The notes under the pieces were generated by a model that saw only the letters and a program-made list of their open reading frames with translations, was not told the origin of the DNA and did not search any database. The position numbers and the translations under genes are program-made. Positions 10,001 to 24,389 of a DNA stretch of 64,000 nt are shown here, in pieces. The stretch is taken from positions 50,330,698 through 50,394,697 of the forward strand of contig JALGQZ010000011.1 of the NCBI GenBank assembly GCA_023105745.1, read 5' to 3'. Source of the stretch: Austropuccinia psidii (Eukaryota; Basidiomycota; Pucciniomycetes; Pucciniales; Sphaerophragmiaceae). The first letter of the stretch is position 1, and every line of letters begins with the position of its first letter.

Positions 10001-13000
10001 AGGTGAGATTAATGATCTATAATGGAAGCAGACCTGCTGTTAGATACTATATATTATAAATCACTTGTAATTTTTTACTAAACCTTTCTTCTCAGAATTT
10101 TATACTATCATAACGGCTAATTTACCTTCAAAACATATTAATAAATTATCCTCATTCTATTTATATAGTTTAGGAGCTGATAGCAACTAGTTTGACCTAC
10201 TAGCAAGGAATGAATAATAATTATTTTTGGTATATAAGTAAGTGCATCAGAAAATAAGAGAATGATTGGGGGATAAATAGGCTCTATTAATTTTGAATGA
10301 GGTTTCAATGGGTCTTCATAATAGCTTTACTTCTTACCCTTTTAGGAACTAATTTTTCCCCAAAGGTGTTTTTTATAGTGTGGAGTTTTCTCATATGGTT
10401 ATGAGGCTGATTTACTGCACTACTTTAGTAAGCTTGCACAGCCTTTAGGGGATAGTTCAAGTGATAATTGTGTTGAAAGTTGTCAGATGACTTTAGCCTT
10501 TGTGGGGATTTTTATTGAAGGTTTTCAATTAAATTTTATTTTTGGTGCATAATTTCCTTTGGATGAATTTGATCTTCCTAATTATATTATTATTATGCGA
10601 AAATTTTCTTTGTGTATAATTTAAGCTGTGAATTTTGGATGCTAATTTATGCAGGTGATATGCATCTTCATTATGAATATTCTTATTGAGGTGATTCGAT
10701 TTTTTGTTCAATTTCAATCTTGCCAAGAGAATGAATCTGTGAGCTTTTTTTAATGAGGCTGTGTAGTTCAATTTTCAATTGAATCATATTGAGGCTATGT
10801 ACCTTTGTTCTTACAGATTTCTCTTGTTTGAGGGTTTTTGGTGGAGTTGGAATAGAAATACCATCACTAAGCTTCATAATATATTCACATTGTATGTAAG
10901 GTGATATATTATTTTAAGTTGATTACTTTGAGTCATTCCATGCCAATTATCTGAGTTTTGTCAGTTTGTGTGCAGTTGCTGTGCATATTTTATAGTTCAA
11001 TTGTGTGTTAAATCTAAAATTTTCATAAATATATCTTTCTGTATCTGTCTTAGTCTTACTAGAAATTCTTTAATCTTCTTATGTCTTCCAAGTTTTTCTC
11101 AAATCTTCCTAAGATTTCCAGAAAATCCATTTTCTAAAATTTGAGAATGGTGCCACTGGCCCTGAAACCATGATAGGGATATTTTTTGGATTCAAATATT
11201 TACCTTACCACTTAAGTTAGGGTTATTTTTCTGGTGAATACCAATTTTATACAATATGAAAAAATCCATTTTGTTTTTGTGATTCTTCTTGTAATATTTC
11301 AAACTATATGACATGAAAAGCTTTGTCAAACTATAGCTACAGGTAGGTTTTGTTGTGGGAGCCATTTATGGAGTAAATATTTCCCATTTTTTTACTAGGA
11401 AAAGTTTCAATTTAGAATGATTTTCCCAAGAGGCTTTTTACATTACCTTTGAATTTATTTCTTGAGATTTGGGATTGGTCCAATATATAAGTGGGGGTGA
11501 ATTTTGGTGTAAAGTTTATTTTTCATTTTTTATTTTATTGATTATTTCATTTTATTCAATAAAAGTACAGCTTTAGATGAAAAAATGAATCTGAGACCGA
11601 TGAGAATGTATGGAATACCACATTACTACATGTGAATCAAGGTTCTATACTAAAATATTATTATTTAAAATGAATAATATAAGAAAATTAGAGTATTTTA
11701 TATATGATGAAGCTGAGAGAAACTAGAATATTTGTATAAATAATATAGCTTTAAAATTAAGAGAGATAATTCCTCATGGATTTCTGCTTTTAAAAACCTC
11801 GGATGAAATAATGAATATAAATTATGCTATTGCAGCTTTCATGATATAACAAACTAATGTTTTTACATAGAAATAATTTTTGTAGAGATGTAGATCAAAT
11901 GTTATAATTTAGAAATTTATTCTTAAAAAAAATATAATATTTTACTATTAACAAAAACTCAATAAAAATTCATAGAAGAAAGTTTTCCGAAAGATGCAAT
12001 CTAATAATCTGATAATACTTTTAAGTCTTGGGAAAATACAGTGAAAAGAAGGCCTTTTTGTGTTGGATAACTCCTTAATGGTAGACTTACTTGTATTTAT
12101 AGATGTGAGAGTATTTATTATACCATGATAACTGAAATTTAAAGGATTTAGTAGGATTTCATAATTATTGAATCATTTTTTCTTTTCATTGAACAACTTG
12201 TATAAAGCAAAAGTTATATCTCTAATTGGATGACATAATTTACTTATAATTTCTCTATTGATGGTAGTTTTTTACTTAATAAGCTTAAATTAAGAAATAT
12301 GAAATAAATTCCTAATCCTCTGATAATTAAATCCTTTCCTTTTATCATAAATAGTAGCCAAAAAATGTTTTCATATCTCATCTTGAAATCAACACAACAG
12401 CTGTAATTTTCAACTTGACTCTTATAAAATGTAATTGGCTTACAGATTCACTATATTTATTTTAAATTAATTAAATTTTATCTAACTAAATCATATGAGC
12501 TGCATTTTTGACTATTTTTCTTTGAACAGAAAGTTTATGTCAAAATTTGTTAATTTGAGCATCAAAATTTAGTAAAAAGAGTTATCCCAAACTTTTCTTA
12601 GGAGAAATTCATCCAATTCTCATTCATAAAATAGAAGAGTTAATTTTCAAATCAGTTTGAGCAATAATATATCTCAAAGTAAGGGGATTAACATGATAAT
12701 CCAAGATAGTACATTTTGATTATGTCTGAGCCATAGCTTGAAGTATTACTCAATAATATGTAATAAAAGTGTTATATATTCATTTTATGAGCTCAAAACA
12801 CTTGCTAGGAAGATAATGAGTCTACTATCATTATGAATTACAATAAAAATAATTCAAAAACACTTTTTCATTAAAAAATAGTAAAAAGTGTATATAACCA
12901 GGTATTTCAGAAATACTGAGTGCTACAGCTATGTCATAGAATTGATATATATGTGAAATTAAATTGTTAATACAAGGGTGAGACCTCTTCTTTGCACTTA

Positions 13001-15599
13001 CCTGAAAATATGTAATTAATGTAATAAAATGGATTATTCTTTTTAATCTGTATCCTACAATAATTCCTGATAATTTTCATCATATTATTATACTTATTTG
13101 TAATCACTTCCTACTTAAATTATTTCCATTAATATACTTTTGATTAATATTTCTCACTTCATTTAGGTAATAATTCATATTTTTAAGCTTTATATTATTA
13201 ATTATTGGAATGATGTTCCTGAAGCTGTATTTGGATATAAGGCTATATCTCAAAGTACACATAAGTATTGGGAATCAGAATTTTAGTAATTTTTATATTT
13301 TGTGTTTTTAGGAATAAATAAAGCTTAAATACATTTATTTCTCATAATTTTTCTTGGATTTATTTAAATTTGGGGAAGAGGGCTTTTTTCAGATTAATTT
13401 GCAAAAAATGGGCAAGCTCATGTAATTCTTAGTGAATTTATATGGGGGCTTATTTATACTTACCAATAGCCCATCATTATCTGAATTCTCTTTAATATCA
13501 GAATTGTATAGCTGAATTGTAAATTTTTAAGCTAAGATTGCAAGGATTATCTCAAAATTAAAAATGCAACTTTCCATAAGATAATTGTTTTAATGGGAAA
13601 AAATTCAGGTGTTCTTTATATTATTCCTTTCTCTTAACTTTGATTAAGATTAATAGCTAAGTATACAATAATAAACAAAGCCCTTAACAGCTTACCATTG
13701 GGCTGAAAATATAACAGAAACATAATAATTGAAAGTAACCTGATTCAAAAAAGTAAATTAAATTGAGAATTGATTATTAGAAGTTACAAAATAATACTAA
13801 ATATTTCAAAAATATTTTTTTGTGTTTTATTTTTGAGTCTGAGATATTTTCATATTTAGTTTTTATATAAAGAAACTCAAAATATCTTCAACAGTTTTTT
13901 TGTTTCTCCTGTAAGGAATTGTGAATGGGAATAGATATGGATATTTGTTTTGTTATTTAAAGTGAATTTCTTCTAAAATGCACATTTTTTAAAGAAGAAG
14001 AAATAAATGATTTTTTCCCCAAAACCTTTAGAAAATTCTTTAATAGATCCAAAAGAAGAAGTTAAAAAGAAAAAAAAAACATTCTCATTAAACTTGAGGA
14101 ATGGTCATTATTCTTTAAAAAAACTGAAATACTTTTCTTGAAGAAAAAAATTTGAAGATTTAAAACTTTGATTATTAGAAAAAATATCATTAGGGGGTGT
14201 GAAAGACAGAAGGTTCAAGAATCTAAATCCCGAATTTGATTTCCTTCAAATCGCAAGCTAAATATTTTGGATTTTGGAAATAAAAAACCTTGCAGGTTAT
14301 AGGATTTCAAACCTACAAAAACGTGGGATTTTGGTACAGAATAACACATGTTCTTACCCTAAATCCTTTTATCAATATTATAATAGACTGAAAAATTCTC
14401 TTTCATATATATATTTCTCAGAAAAATTGAAGATTCATAAAATTCTAAATAAATCGTTCTACTTTTACAGTTACATTCAAACAACTGTGAATTAATTATA
14501 ATTCCCAAAAATGCTATTTTAAATAACAAAAATTCAAGCTTCCCCAGCTTTTATATAGGGTAAAAGGCCTATACAGTCTAGCATCAAATGAAATAAAGGA
14601 ATTGTATGAAATGAATCACAAATAACTTTGAGGATTGGTATTGTAGAGCTAACAAGATCCCATCCCCATAATTTAGCAAGGATTAAACCAAGTGAACCAG
14701 GAGTTCAATCGGATATGGCTCTACTAAGGTCGGTATTTAATTGAAATGGTGAAGAAGTATGAAAATTTGGAATTTTCTTGGTTTTGTAAATTCTCAATTC
14801 TCCTATAAAATACAAGAATATTTCATAATGTGACTCTAAACCAGAGCACAAGGATTGCATTCAAAATTACCATAAACATGGTACATCAGAAAGAGTTAAA
14901 TACACACATTTAAGCTTTATTAAAGCAAATAAGGGTACAATAAGGCCATAAAACCAAAGGGAAGAGCCTAAAAAAGTTAGTTTTTACTTGTGAAAATATG
15001 AAGGAGGAATCCTTACCCTTTCCAAAAACATTATTATAATGACCAAAAAATAATAATTATCCAATTTATTGAGGCTGTAAATTCTTGCTGAGCAGAAACC
15101 TTAATCTTCACCTCTCATCTAAAATCTAGAGTTGCAATAACAGACCCACCAAGTGGGTTTTTTTATTAGAGGTCTCAAATGAGGGATCTTCAATGGTACT
15201 ACCTAAAGGAATGTAGTACCATTTGATCAGAAATTACCACCCAAATTGTTTTTTCAAACTTCAAGAAATGATAACCTTTTTTCACCCCTCATCTAGCTTC
15301 CAAAATCCTTATGGGAGACCTATCAAGTAGAATATTTTCTGGAAGGGAAAAAAGTAGGGCTACATAAAACTTTAACCTTTACTCCTTTATGTTACAAAAA
15401 TAAAAATCTTTTGGCACTTTTATCTCAAAAAAAGAAAAATACTATCTTACAGAGAATTAAAAAAACTTTGAACCTGTATAAGTTTGACATACTCAATCCA
15501 AGATGAGTCATAAATATAACCATATTTTAGAGCTTCCTTGTGGATAAAATGTGAGCAAATTTTGAGCTCTTCATCTTCAAAACTGAAAAAGTATTTTAT
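7094..15599. other. AT-rich DNA without recognisable genes
   Basis: No gene, RNA or complete element was recognised. ORFs at 8824-9030, 9345-9656, 10529-10877 and 14274-14495 have no family features. One segment, 8830-8940 read on the minus strand, shares short motifs (AAAGTGGGACAAAG, then ATACCCAAC and TTTTGAT) with 18590-18650 on the plus strand, so an old LTR fragment in opposite orientation is possible. Single-copy remnants of decayed elements may be hidden here. Confidence 0.5.
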
Positions 15600-16340
15600 A
15601 ATCCCACAACGAGCGGTAAAGTAGGATACTATCCCAGACTGTTGAATTATGAGGTGTGAAAGCCGCCAAAATTCTGCTTGTAAGTTTATTACTAATAATT
15701 TGGGTAATAAATTACCTCAACTTCCTGTACAGGGGGGGTCCTGTGGGATACTCTCCCATATGATTGAGTTATGAGTCATCACAGCTATTCGAAAAACGAT
15801 TTGGCTTCGATTATTCATAGCCTTACTAATCAGAGGCCCCCAGACATGTAATGTAAAGCTTCTGACGTGTCAGAAGAATCAGAAAAGGTCTGGAAGGTCT
15901 GTAGGCAAGGGCTTTAACCCTGCATGGGGTAGAAATGGCAACTTGTGGTCCCAAAACCACGTTTCAGCTCGTTGAAGCACTATATTCAGCCTGCGGGACC
16001 ACAAGTGAGTCACGGGAGAAATGTGGATAACCTCCTACTAACCTGAAGTAATATAAAAAGAGGTCTTCTCCTCACAAAAAGTAAGAAATAGTCCTGTTTT
16101 TTATTTTAATTCTTACGTAGTAAAGCTGTAAAACACAGCAGTACTCTTAGAATCAACCAGAGATAAGTAGAATCTTACTTTGTTTAGTGATAATTATAGT
16201 CCCCCGACTGATAATAAGTGCAACCAGGACCTTCAATGGATTTATAGCCACCATTTTATAATATTAGAGCCCTTTCAAGCTTTTTTGTAAGTAACAATTT
16301 TGTGTCACACCCATAGTTATAGCTTTATTATTACTATATC
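15600..16340 (+). repeat. LTR-like repeat, plus orientation (solo copy)
   Basis: A somewhat GC-richer block. The segment from gtggtcccaaaaccac (about 15940) to agtgcaaccaggacc (about 16220) matches, in reverse complement, 26590 to about 26310 with similar spacing. TATAAAAAG lies at 16052-16060, followed by a pyrimidine-rich stretch, as in LTR promoters. Near 15857 there is a palindrome (CTTCTGAC, two bases, GTCAGAAG). The ends were not fixed and no coding sequence is attached. Confidence 0.5.
16052..16060 (+). promoter_or_regulatory. TATA box-like site in the LTR-like repeat
   Basis: TATAAAAAG followed by AGGTCTTCTCCTCAC, the usual layout at the U3/R border of LTRs. Position only; no transcript data. 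Confidence 0.35.
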
Positions 16341-18106
16341 ATAGAGTAATTCTTACAGAAGAAGTTATATTAAATTGAAGCTTAATGTGAAAGAAATCAA
16401 ATTGAATAATACAGAAGAGACTATTCAGTTATTTGAGATAATGTAAGATTGAGTATTAAAAGGGAATAGTACATTTATGGGTGAGAGTCTGATATCTTTT
16501 TCTCAAATACCACAAAATAATGGAGAGGAATACTTTGAGCTCAAAAAAGTGATTTATTTTGATTTAATGACCTATTTCATGTTAAACATATACTAAATGT
16601 TCATCCAATTTGTATGGGTATAAAAGAAAAAACCATTTTTTTACATGTAGGCTATACCATCTTTTTATTAATGCAGTTTTTGGGGAGAATGTGAATTTCA
16701 AACTCACCTAAAATATTTTAATTCCAAGAGTCAGTAATTCCATGCATAGCTCAGGATATAATGAAAATACTTCATGAAATAATAAAAATATAAACTTAAA
16801 CATTTTTCTTTCAACATAAAGAGTGTATATTGTGCATAAAATAGAAAATTTGAAAGGAAATTGGCTTTATTAGTGGCATATGAGCCATAAACTGAAAAAT
16901 AAGAATGTGGTTTAATAAATTTTAAATTGGCTTTTGTCTGGTATCATCTTAAAGGAATGAATCAGCTCCACTTTGTGACCATTAAATTCTTTTTATGAAT
17001 ATCATGATAAAATTAATTTTCAAAAGCTCTCTGAGGTTTAAGATATGGTGGAAAATATGAATATTTGTGAAATGGTCAAGCCAGTATAGCTGAACTGGTA
17101 TTAAAAGCAATTATTATGCTATATAATAACTTTTGACAAATTCAAGTATATAAAGCAAAAATGATGTTAATAATACAAAAAGAAATAATATGAAGCTTAG
17201 TCACTGGATATAATTCTATCAGAAATCTCAAGAATGAGTTTTTTTGAAGAGATCAAGCCAATGACATGTGATTGGTATTGTAATCAACATTTATGGATCA
17301 AAAAGGTTTTTAATAAATTCAGTTAAATAGAAGTGATATTTTCTTGAATTTTTGAAAAAACTACTCGAAGGATATAGGAATGAATATTTGAACATTTTGG
17401 TATATTTCTTAATAAAATCATATTGACCATGTAAATTTCTACAAAGAGATTCAGGTTGTGAACCTTGAGGCACTTTACTTCATTGATGAATTCTTTATTA
17501 ATTTCAAATGAGAACTAGAAATTAGGAGTCAAATTTGTGTGCGAAGGGTGTAATGTAATTTTGAAAGTGTTTTCCATGAAATTTTAATGCTACTTGGATT
17601 TTTGGATAAATTAATTTGTAATTAATTGCCAGGGAAATGAATATCTTTGATTGAGCTATGTAATGAAGTGCGAATTGTATTATACCTTTATTTTTCAATT
17701 AATTTAAGAAATACATGAGCTCAAGGCTTAAGATAATGATTTTAAATATGGGACCTATTTTAGAGTGCATTAATAGTTATTATTGAATTCATATATATCT
17801 GGATGAGATTGGGTTATTGGATATTAATTAACCTTGGCTCAAATTTAGGAGATTTAATTAATACATTTATTTTTTAATATCCTGTAAATAAGGTTGGTAA
17901 AATAAAGATCTCAAGAAAACATTATCGAAATTCTTCAGCTTGATCCACTAATGATTATATTCAGTAATTTTAGGTAGGCTTAAATTCTTTTTCTACCGCA
18001 AGTTCCTATAAATAGGTAAAAAAATACTAATGTATCAGTATTGAATCGCAGAGTGCTAAGAGATTACACTTCCCTTGCAAATGGGGCTTTTTTGTAGATC
18101 TATTTT
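16341..18106. other. AT-rich DNA, no gene recognised
   Basis: No ORF with family features was found (the one at 17291-17473 looks random) and no repeat partner was seen by eye. It separates the solo LTR-like block from the decayed Ty3 element. Confidence 0.45.
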
Positions 18107-20139
18107 TGTGAGCCCTGAGAAATATTTTTCATTCCCACAGAGCTGACAGAGCTCCTCACTAAAAGATATTATGACTCAAATTCAAAAAAAAGTGAGTTGA
18201 ATTTTAATTAAGTAGCTCAGTAAATAATGAATTGAATTATTGGTTTTATTGCACCATTGCATTCTCCACCCAATTTTACGCATGGTCATACCATAGGGTA
18301 CTTTTCCATAAACTCTATGTTTTGAACTGCAAAGGCTAGAGTTGTATTTGAGTGTAAATTTCAGAATTTTTGAGCATTTTTCAATTAGACTTCTTAAAAT
18401 TACAGTTAAAGTGAATTTAAACTATGTAGATCTTAAGATACAAAAAAGTGGAAAATTAAGATGTGGTGTGCAGTTTTCAAGTTGGTCTTCGATTTAACAT
18501 AAAAGTGGTAGCTCTTGTGAGCCCTTTTTCAAAACTATGCTAAAACCTCCATAATATGACTTTGATTAAGTACAAAGGGAAATTGATTTAAAAAAAAGTG
18601 GGATAAAGGGATTATGGAAAAAGGTGCAAGGGTACCCAACATTTTTGATCTTCATAGAGTGGTTTTGGAATTTGGCTAACCTTAATTAAGGTTCTGTATC
18701 CAAAAAAATCTGCAAATTATATGTTAAATCTTATTTAGCATCAAAAATTTATAAAGAAGCTAAACCTAAAGTTTATTTAATGTTAATTAACCTCAAACTT
18801 AAAAAACTCACGAGAGTGAAATTGAGTAAAAAATTTAATTTTATGCATAAGTAAATACTTTTTCTACTAATGGATTTTCATAAGAAATTAATTTATTAAG
18901 TTTTAAATTATAATCCTTACCTTTTAAAGTTATACACCCTAAGAAAGGAAAATTAAGAAGATTGACTTATAGTAAGAATAACCTTTTTGACTGCTATAGG
19001 GGTATTAAGACTAAGATTACCTCATAAGTAAAACATTATTTTTTAATCATTGAAGTACTCCAAGATTTGTAAATTTATAGCTCCAGTGTAAAAATATAGT
19101 AAAATCAAAGTTGGCACCGTTTGGGAATAAACTGTAAAAGGATTTTCTATTGTAAAAATTAAGAAAAATTTCAAAATAGCACTAAATATTGAAGAATAGT
19201 GCCATAAATCTAAAGAAAAGGTTTGGAATAGCTGATATAAGTTTCAAAAGGCTATATAAATGTATAATAAACATTATTAATCAAACTATTCAACCATAAA
19301 CGATTTTCTTGGCTTCATAGTATTTGAAACCAGCAACTTAAAATTTCCAGAAGATTCAATTTACTGTTATTAAAGTGTAAATATCCAGATTAAGGTTATT
19401 GGGAGTGTCATGGACATTTCAATAGATATTGGTACCCTTTTCACCATGGATATCTTTATTTGGTATAAAAAGACCCTTCAAAACTGTCAAAACTCAGAAT
19501 TCAACCCATTTTAATATAATATAATAAATCAGAAAAATAATTATAATAATAATTTTAAGAGATTTTTATTCTGTGGAATTAAATAAAAAAGGTCTGGTGA
19601 ATCTTTTTCTTTGGAAGAAAATTTAATTATGAATTAATAACTCTGTTTTTATTTCAATTCGAATACACTCTTACTTATATTTCTGAATTTTTTCACGCAT
19701 AAGTTGTTTTTGAATATTATCTTTTGATTTAGCTTTATAATAATAATAGTATATCATCAAGAATTATGTATTGCTTATTATTTCTTATTATTTCTTATGT
19801 AATTTTGTAATGCTTTTATAATATTTTAGTTACTTCTTCATGAATAGTATATTTCAATGTAAAATTAAATCTGGTAGAATCATCTTACTATAATTATTGC
19901 TATATTGGTCCTAGAAAATAATCATACTTCATAAGAATAACTTCTGGCTAAATTACTATTCTTCAATTTATATATATTTATCAATTATCATGGTATTGTT
20001 AGAAAGGAATTATTATTATCTTGTTAATATCAGTTTCTTAATATTTTTAGAGAAGTTTTACTTACCAAATCAGAACATAAAAACTATGATAATTAAATTG
20101 AGATTGATTAAACTATCAGTTTCATAGTAAAATCTTACA
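18107..20139 (+). repeat. 5' LTR of the decayed Ty3 element
   Basis: Starts TGTGAGCC and ends TCTTACA, directly before TTTGGGTCC. The first 30 bases resemble the LTR start of the element at 159-7021 on its minus strand. TATAAAAAG at 19464-19472 would be the core promoter. Length is about 2.03 kb. Confidence 0.6.
19464..19472 (+). promoter_or_regulatory. TATA box-like site of the decayed LTR
   Basis: TATAAAAAGACCC, about 670 bp before the LTR end. Same motif and following pyrimidine-rich context as at 16052. Confidence 0.35.
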
Positions 20140-20156
20140 TTTGGGTCCTGGATGTG
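20140..20156 (+). other. Primer binding site, decayed
   Basis: TTTGGGTCCTGGATGTG lies directly after the LTR end. It resembles TTTGGGGGCCCAGCCGT at the same place in the younger element. Confidence 0.45.
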
Positions 20157-20548
20157 TTTTTTAGCCCTTGATAGAAAATTTATAGTATTTATATTACTGT
20201 TTTTTCTTTTGGAATGTATCCAAAATACTTCATAATTTCCTATTCAATTATCCTTTATCAATTACTTGATACATTACTACTTCTTAGTGTCTTTGATATT
20301 ATACTGAATTAAATGTCGATTTTCATATCATTAGACTTATAAATTTATTTGAAATATTCCAGTTTTAATTGAAAAATTAATTTTCCAATTCAATTATTTG
20401 TATTTTCATTATAACTTTAAGTAAATTTTTATTAAAAGAATAAAAAATAAATCAAAATCTTAATAACTATGATAATGAAATTTTCTGTTATATTTTTAAT
20501 AATATTTTATAAATTTCATCATAAATTTCTGTTTTATCTTTTTTCCAG

Positions 20549-21420
20549 TGACTTCTGAGAAAAGAACTACTCCATGAGTTCTCCCTGAAGGCATTACTCA
20601 AAGATCTCAATTATTCAGACATGCATCTTATCCTGAAAATGAATCTGGTTTGAATTATCTTGAAACAAGAGAAGACTCCATTGAGGTTCTTACTACTTCA
20701 GAGAAATTATTTGGTAAGCCTTGACTTGCCATAAGATGTCAGTTTAAATATAAAATTTTGTCACAATCATTTCACCTACTAGGAAAGAGAGTAGCTCATG
20801 AATTAGAGCAAATAGATCTAGATCCAAAATAGGATATTACAAGAAAGGAAAAAGAAAAGAAGTTTCCACAACCGGTGGAAAAGCACCACCTTCAGATGAA
20901 TCCCTGGGTCTAATTCCCCAAGGTCATTTACCTTTAAGCCATACCATCATTGAATAAGAGGCTAAAATTTCTTTTAAGCCTGATATTATATCCTCTGATA
21001 GATCTGGAAGAATGGAAAGTATCCTGTATAGATATTTATCAGAAATAACACAAATAATGGTTCAGAGCACCCCAAGAAGGGAACTGGAGTTTAGCTCCAA
21101 GCCTCTTTCAGGGGGCATGAACTTTCACCTGTGGGTGAGTAAATTCATGGGAGAAGAAAATATCAGAGACGTATTAAGAGGATGGTACCTTCTTTCAGTG
21201 AAGAGAAATTCAAACAAGTGTAGGATTGGCTCAAGCAACATAACAAGCTATTCAAACCCCAAAAAGACGAGCTCAAGGGGCCTCAGACCTTGGAAACACC
21301 ATTAGAAAGAACCAGAAACGCTCTGGTCAATTCTAATATGCCTCAGAAAAAGGAAAAAAGAAGAAATTATTCAAGAAACCCTACTCAAAAGGATATGTGA
21401 TTACAAAGAGGGAAATGTAA
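20549..21420 (+). pseudogene. gag N-terminal region (ORF1 equivalent) of the decayed element
   Basis: Broken frames starting near TCTGAGAAAAGAACTACT. The clearest piece, 21012-21305, encodes MESILYRYLSEITQ, then MNFHLWVSKFMGEENIRDVLRGW, then a K/S-rich end. This matches the ORF1 protein of the younger element (MNSYLTVRKFLG...LLNGW). Stops and frame changes make it non-functional. The match is useful because it shows which frame of the younger element is protein-coding. Confidence 0.6.
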
Positions 21421-21499
21421 GCCATGGACACCCTGTTTAATATGAACAACAACCATATGTAACTACAACAGGTGGAGGATGAGAGGATTCTGAGGCCAT

Positions 21500-22860
21500 C
21501 TTTTCCCAGAATATTAATCATTTGTATAAAGAAACGATGTAACTCCATAAGGAGAATATTAATGATATGTTAAATTTTCAGAATTCTTTCAATGTTCAAA
21601 TTGGAGATTTTGATGATATAGTGGAGATTATTAATGATGTTGTAAAGTCAAGTTAATTTGTAATTTAATAAATTACGAATGAGCTAATAATTTAGATTAA
21701 TAATCATAATATTGACATAGAATTATTGAGAAATTGAAATTTTAATAGCACTAATCTTTAAGTAACCCTAATCAATAATGATAATTAGCTCCTTAATTTG
21801 GTGCATAATTTAACAGAACAGCTTTATATTCTGAAGCTATATGTTGATATAGATTGAAAATTCTCTGTTAAGATACCTTACTAAAGAAATTGAAGGAGGT
21901 GATCAACTGAGAAGAGAAATTAATGAATATTTCCAAAAATGTGTAAATCCAAATCTTAAACAGTAAGATCCTTTAATTCCTAAAACATAATAGTAATTTG
22001 ATAAACCTAAGAAAAAACTCAAAAAACATTTCAATTGTATATCAAGAATTGAAGAAATTCTTTAGCCACTCACAAGTATTTTAGCCAAAGAGGTTCCAAA
22101 ACCTAAATTCTTCCTTATATTGAGAGGTGAAGGAGAATATTAATTAATGGAATTAATTATAAAAAGTGAAATGACGGAATAATAATTTAAATCTCCTGAT
22201 TAATGAATTATTTCAAATATGAATGCACTCATTGATGGAACTTCTAAAAAGTGATATCATAAAGTAAAATAACAACATAGAAAACAAGATTGGACATGGT
22301 GGAAACAAGAAATTTTAGAGAAATGGGTGAAGGATGGTTGGGTTTTTGAAGTTTAAACTGGATTTGAGGATTGAGAATTTAAACAGGGAAGAGATATTGA
22401 ATTATAATGGTACTCAAAGAAAAAGGGAATGCTAACTGTCTTATGCCCAGACATGTAGAAATTTTTAATTCACTAAAGAATACTTAGGAAATGTGGTGGT
22501 GAATTGGAGAATGGTATCAAGCTTAGAGTCACAAAACAATTTTGAATCTATGAAAGTGTTGGAGTTCTTTAAGAAATATGATCAAATAAAGAAATTGTCA
22601 AATATTAGAAATAACAAACATCCAATATTCCCCAGAAACCAGTTAATAAGACCTTGCAAAATACCAAAATTGTTAAAACAGGCATTTAAAATGTCAAAAA
22701 TTTCATATATGCAGTAGAAAAGCTCACTTAGCCGCGACTCTTTTCAAAAAGGATGTGATAGATGACATTGATAATGACACTAAAGAAACACTAATGATGA
22801 ATCAGACAAAGAAGAAGAACCTAGTTTTGATGAAAGCTTAGAAGTCAAAATATTTCAAGT
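21500..22860 (+). pseudogene. gag capsid-like region (ORF2 equivalent) of the decayed element
   Basis: Frames with many stops still show KEVPKPKF..L.GEGEY near 22090-22140, then QDWTWWK.EILEKWVKDGW near 22288-22340, and LCPDM...RILRKCGGELENGIK near 22440-22510. These align with ORF2 of the younger element (KEVPKLKEWPHFSGEGEYDH, SWTWCKTQIINKW, LYPDM...KIQRQCGGYLEHAVK). An acidic stretch follows near 22760-22850. No intact zinc knuckle was found. Confidence 0.6.
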
Positions 22861-22949
22861 AGATGCTATCAATACCAATGCCTCATTTTAAATTCTATAT
22901 TTAAACAGCTATTCAACTCTTGCGATTAGATAAAGTCATAGCCTGACCC

Positions 22950-23120
22950 TATTCAACATGAAAAGCTTCTTGGGACGAAACCAGAAGCTGGTAAAGGCTA
23001 TACAGCAGGAAATACTTGAACTTCTAGTATTATACTTAACAATAAAGAAGGTATCATAGATTTAGACGCAAGAGAATCTTTAATTGGGGAGGAAATGACT
23101 AATTAGAAGGAATTTTGCCT
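22950..23120 (+). pseudogene. Aspartic protease remnant
   Basis: The frame reads KPEAGKGYTAGNT and then IIDLDARESLIG. The position after gag and the LDARES motif, where a protease would have LDTGA or similar, suggest a decayed retropepsin. Confidence 0.4.
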
Positions 23121-23559
23121 TATTTTGAAGGTTTACTGTTACCTATTCAAGGGATCAAATTCAGTAGCGCAAGTCAAAATATGCACCCCCTAGGGAAAAT
23201 TGAGGAATCAATTATTTTTCCATATCATGAAGTGAAATAAGCCTTCAAGTAGGATCTGTAGCTATCTCCAATTGTACCAGTAAGAATTTTATCACAGGAA
23301 ATTATTGCTTTTCAATTTATAGTCTTGATACTAATAACAATTAAGACAGGTATTTTAAAATCGGAGACCAAAAAAAGTAGAAAAATAATCTTTACCAAAG
23401 AAAAAGATGACTAAAGAATTAGTTGTAAGGATTAATAGTGATTTTTTTGATAATTAATTGATTGAGGCTAATTTTGGCCCAAGTTTGACACAAAATAACA
23501 AAAAAGAACTTTGGAATTTACTCTATAAGTAAAAGAATTCCTTCAATTCTGATAAAGAG

Positions 23560-24270
23560 CCTCATGGATCAATTAGAGGTCGATGAGGGATAATCAATAT
23601 TAATATGGAAAGGCCCTATCCTCCATTATTAAGAGGAACAGCTTATTCAGAAATTCCAAGAGACAGAGAAGCTTTCGAGAATCATATATTTGAAATTATC
23701 AAATTGGAAGCTTTGAGGAAGTGGAAATTATCATTTCATTAAATATAGCTTTGCATGATGATAAGTCAAGAATGGATGGTGAGCTTAGTACTATGAACAC
23801 CCATTTTATTCTTGGTAGATACCTCCTTCTAAGAATAGATGAAACTTTGACAAATTTATCTCAATAAAGGTTCATAGCCTCTACAAATGATCTTCAAGTA
23901 TTCCAAGAAATTCTTAAACCAGAAACACAAATATTACTAAGGATAATACCTCATCGAGGAATATCTGAATAATTGAGAATTCCCTTTGGAATTACAAATT
24001 CACTATCTCATTTCCAAATAATGATGAATATTATTTTTCCTCAATTGTTGTCTGAAGGAGGGCTTTTCATATATATTGATGACATAATTATCTTCTTGGA
24101 AGCTTGGTATAAGTATTTATAAAAACTAGGCTGGGTACTAGAAAGTATTTTCCAAGTAAAAATGAAGATATCCCTTAAAAATGTAACTTTTCCTTTCATG
24201 AACTTAAATAGTTTAGACATGTAGTCTCAGGGGAAACTCTTGGGATAGACAAGAGTAATTTTGCAGAAGT
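23560..24270 (+). pseudogene. Reverse transcriptase remnant
   Basis: Seen across shifting frames: ERPYPPLLRG (23608-23637), KSRMDGELSTMNTHFILGRY (RT motif around KSRMVGDFRALN), then PFGITNSLSHFQIMMN (23980-24030) and the catalytic box FIYIDDIII (24066-24092). The YIDD core is preserved although the surrounding frame is not. This is a Ty3 RT. Multiple stops and at least two frameshifts mean no functional enzyme. Confidence 0.7.
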
Positions 24271-24389
24271 TCCTCTTTAATCTATTCCTCATAATAGAAG
24301 GGCGATGCATTATTTCTAGCTATTAAAGACAAAACTTGAAAGAATTTTCCGAATTTGCTAAACCCCTAGATCTCTTATGTGACCAAAGG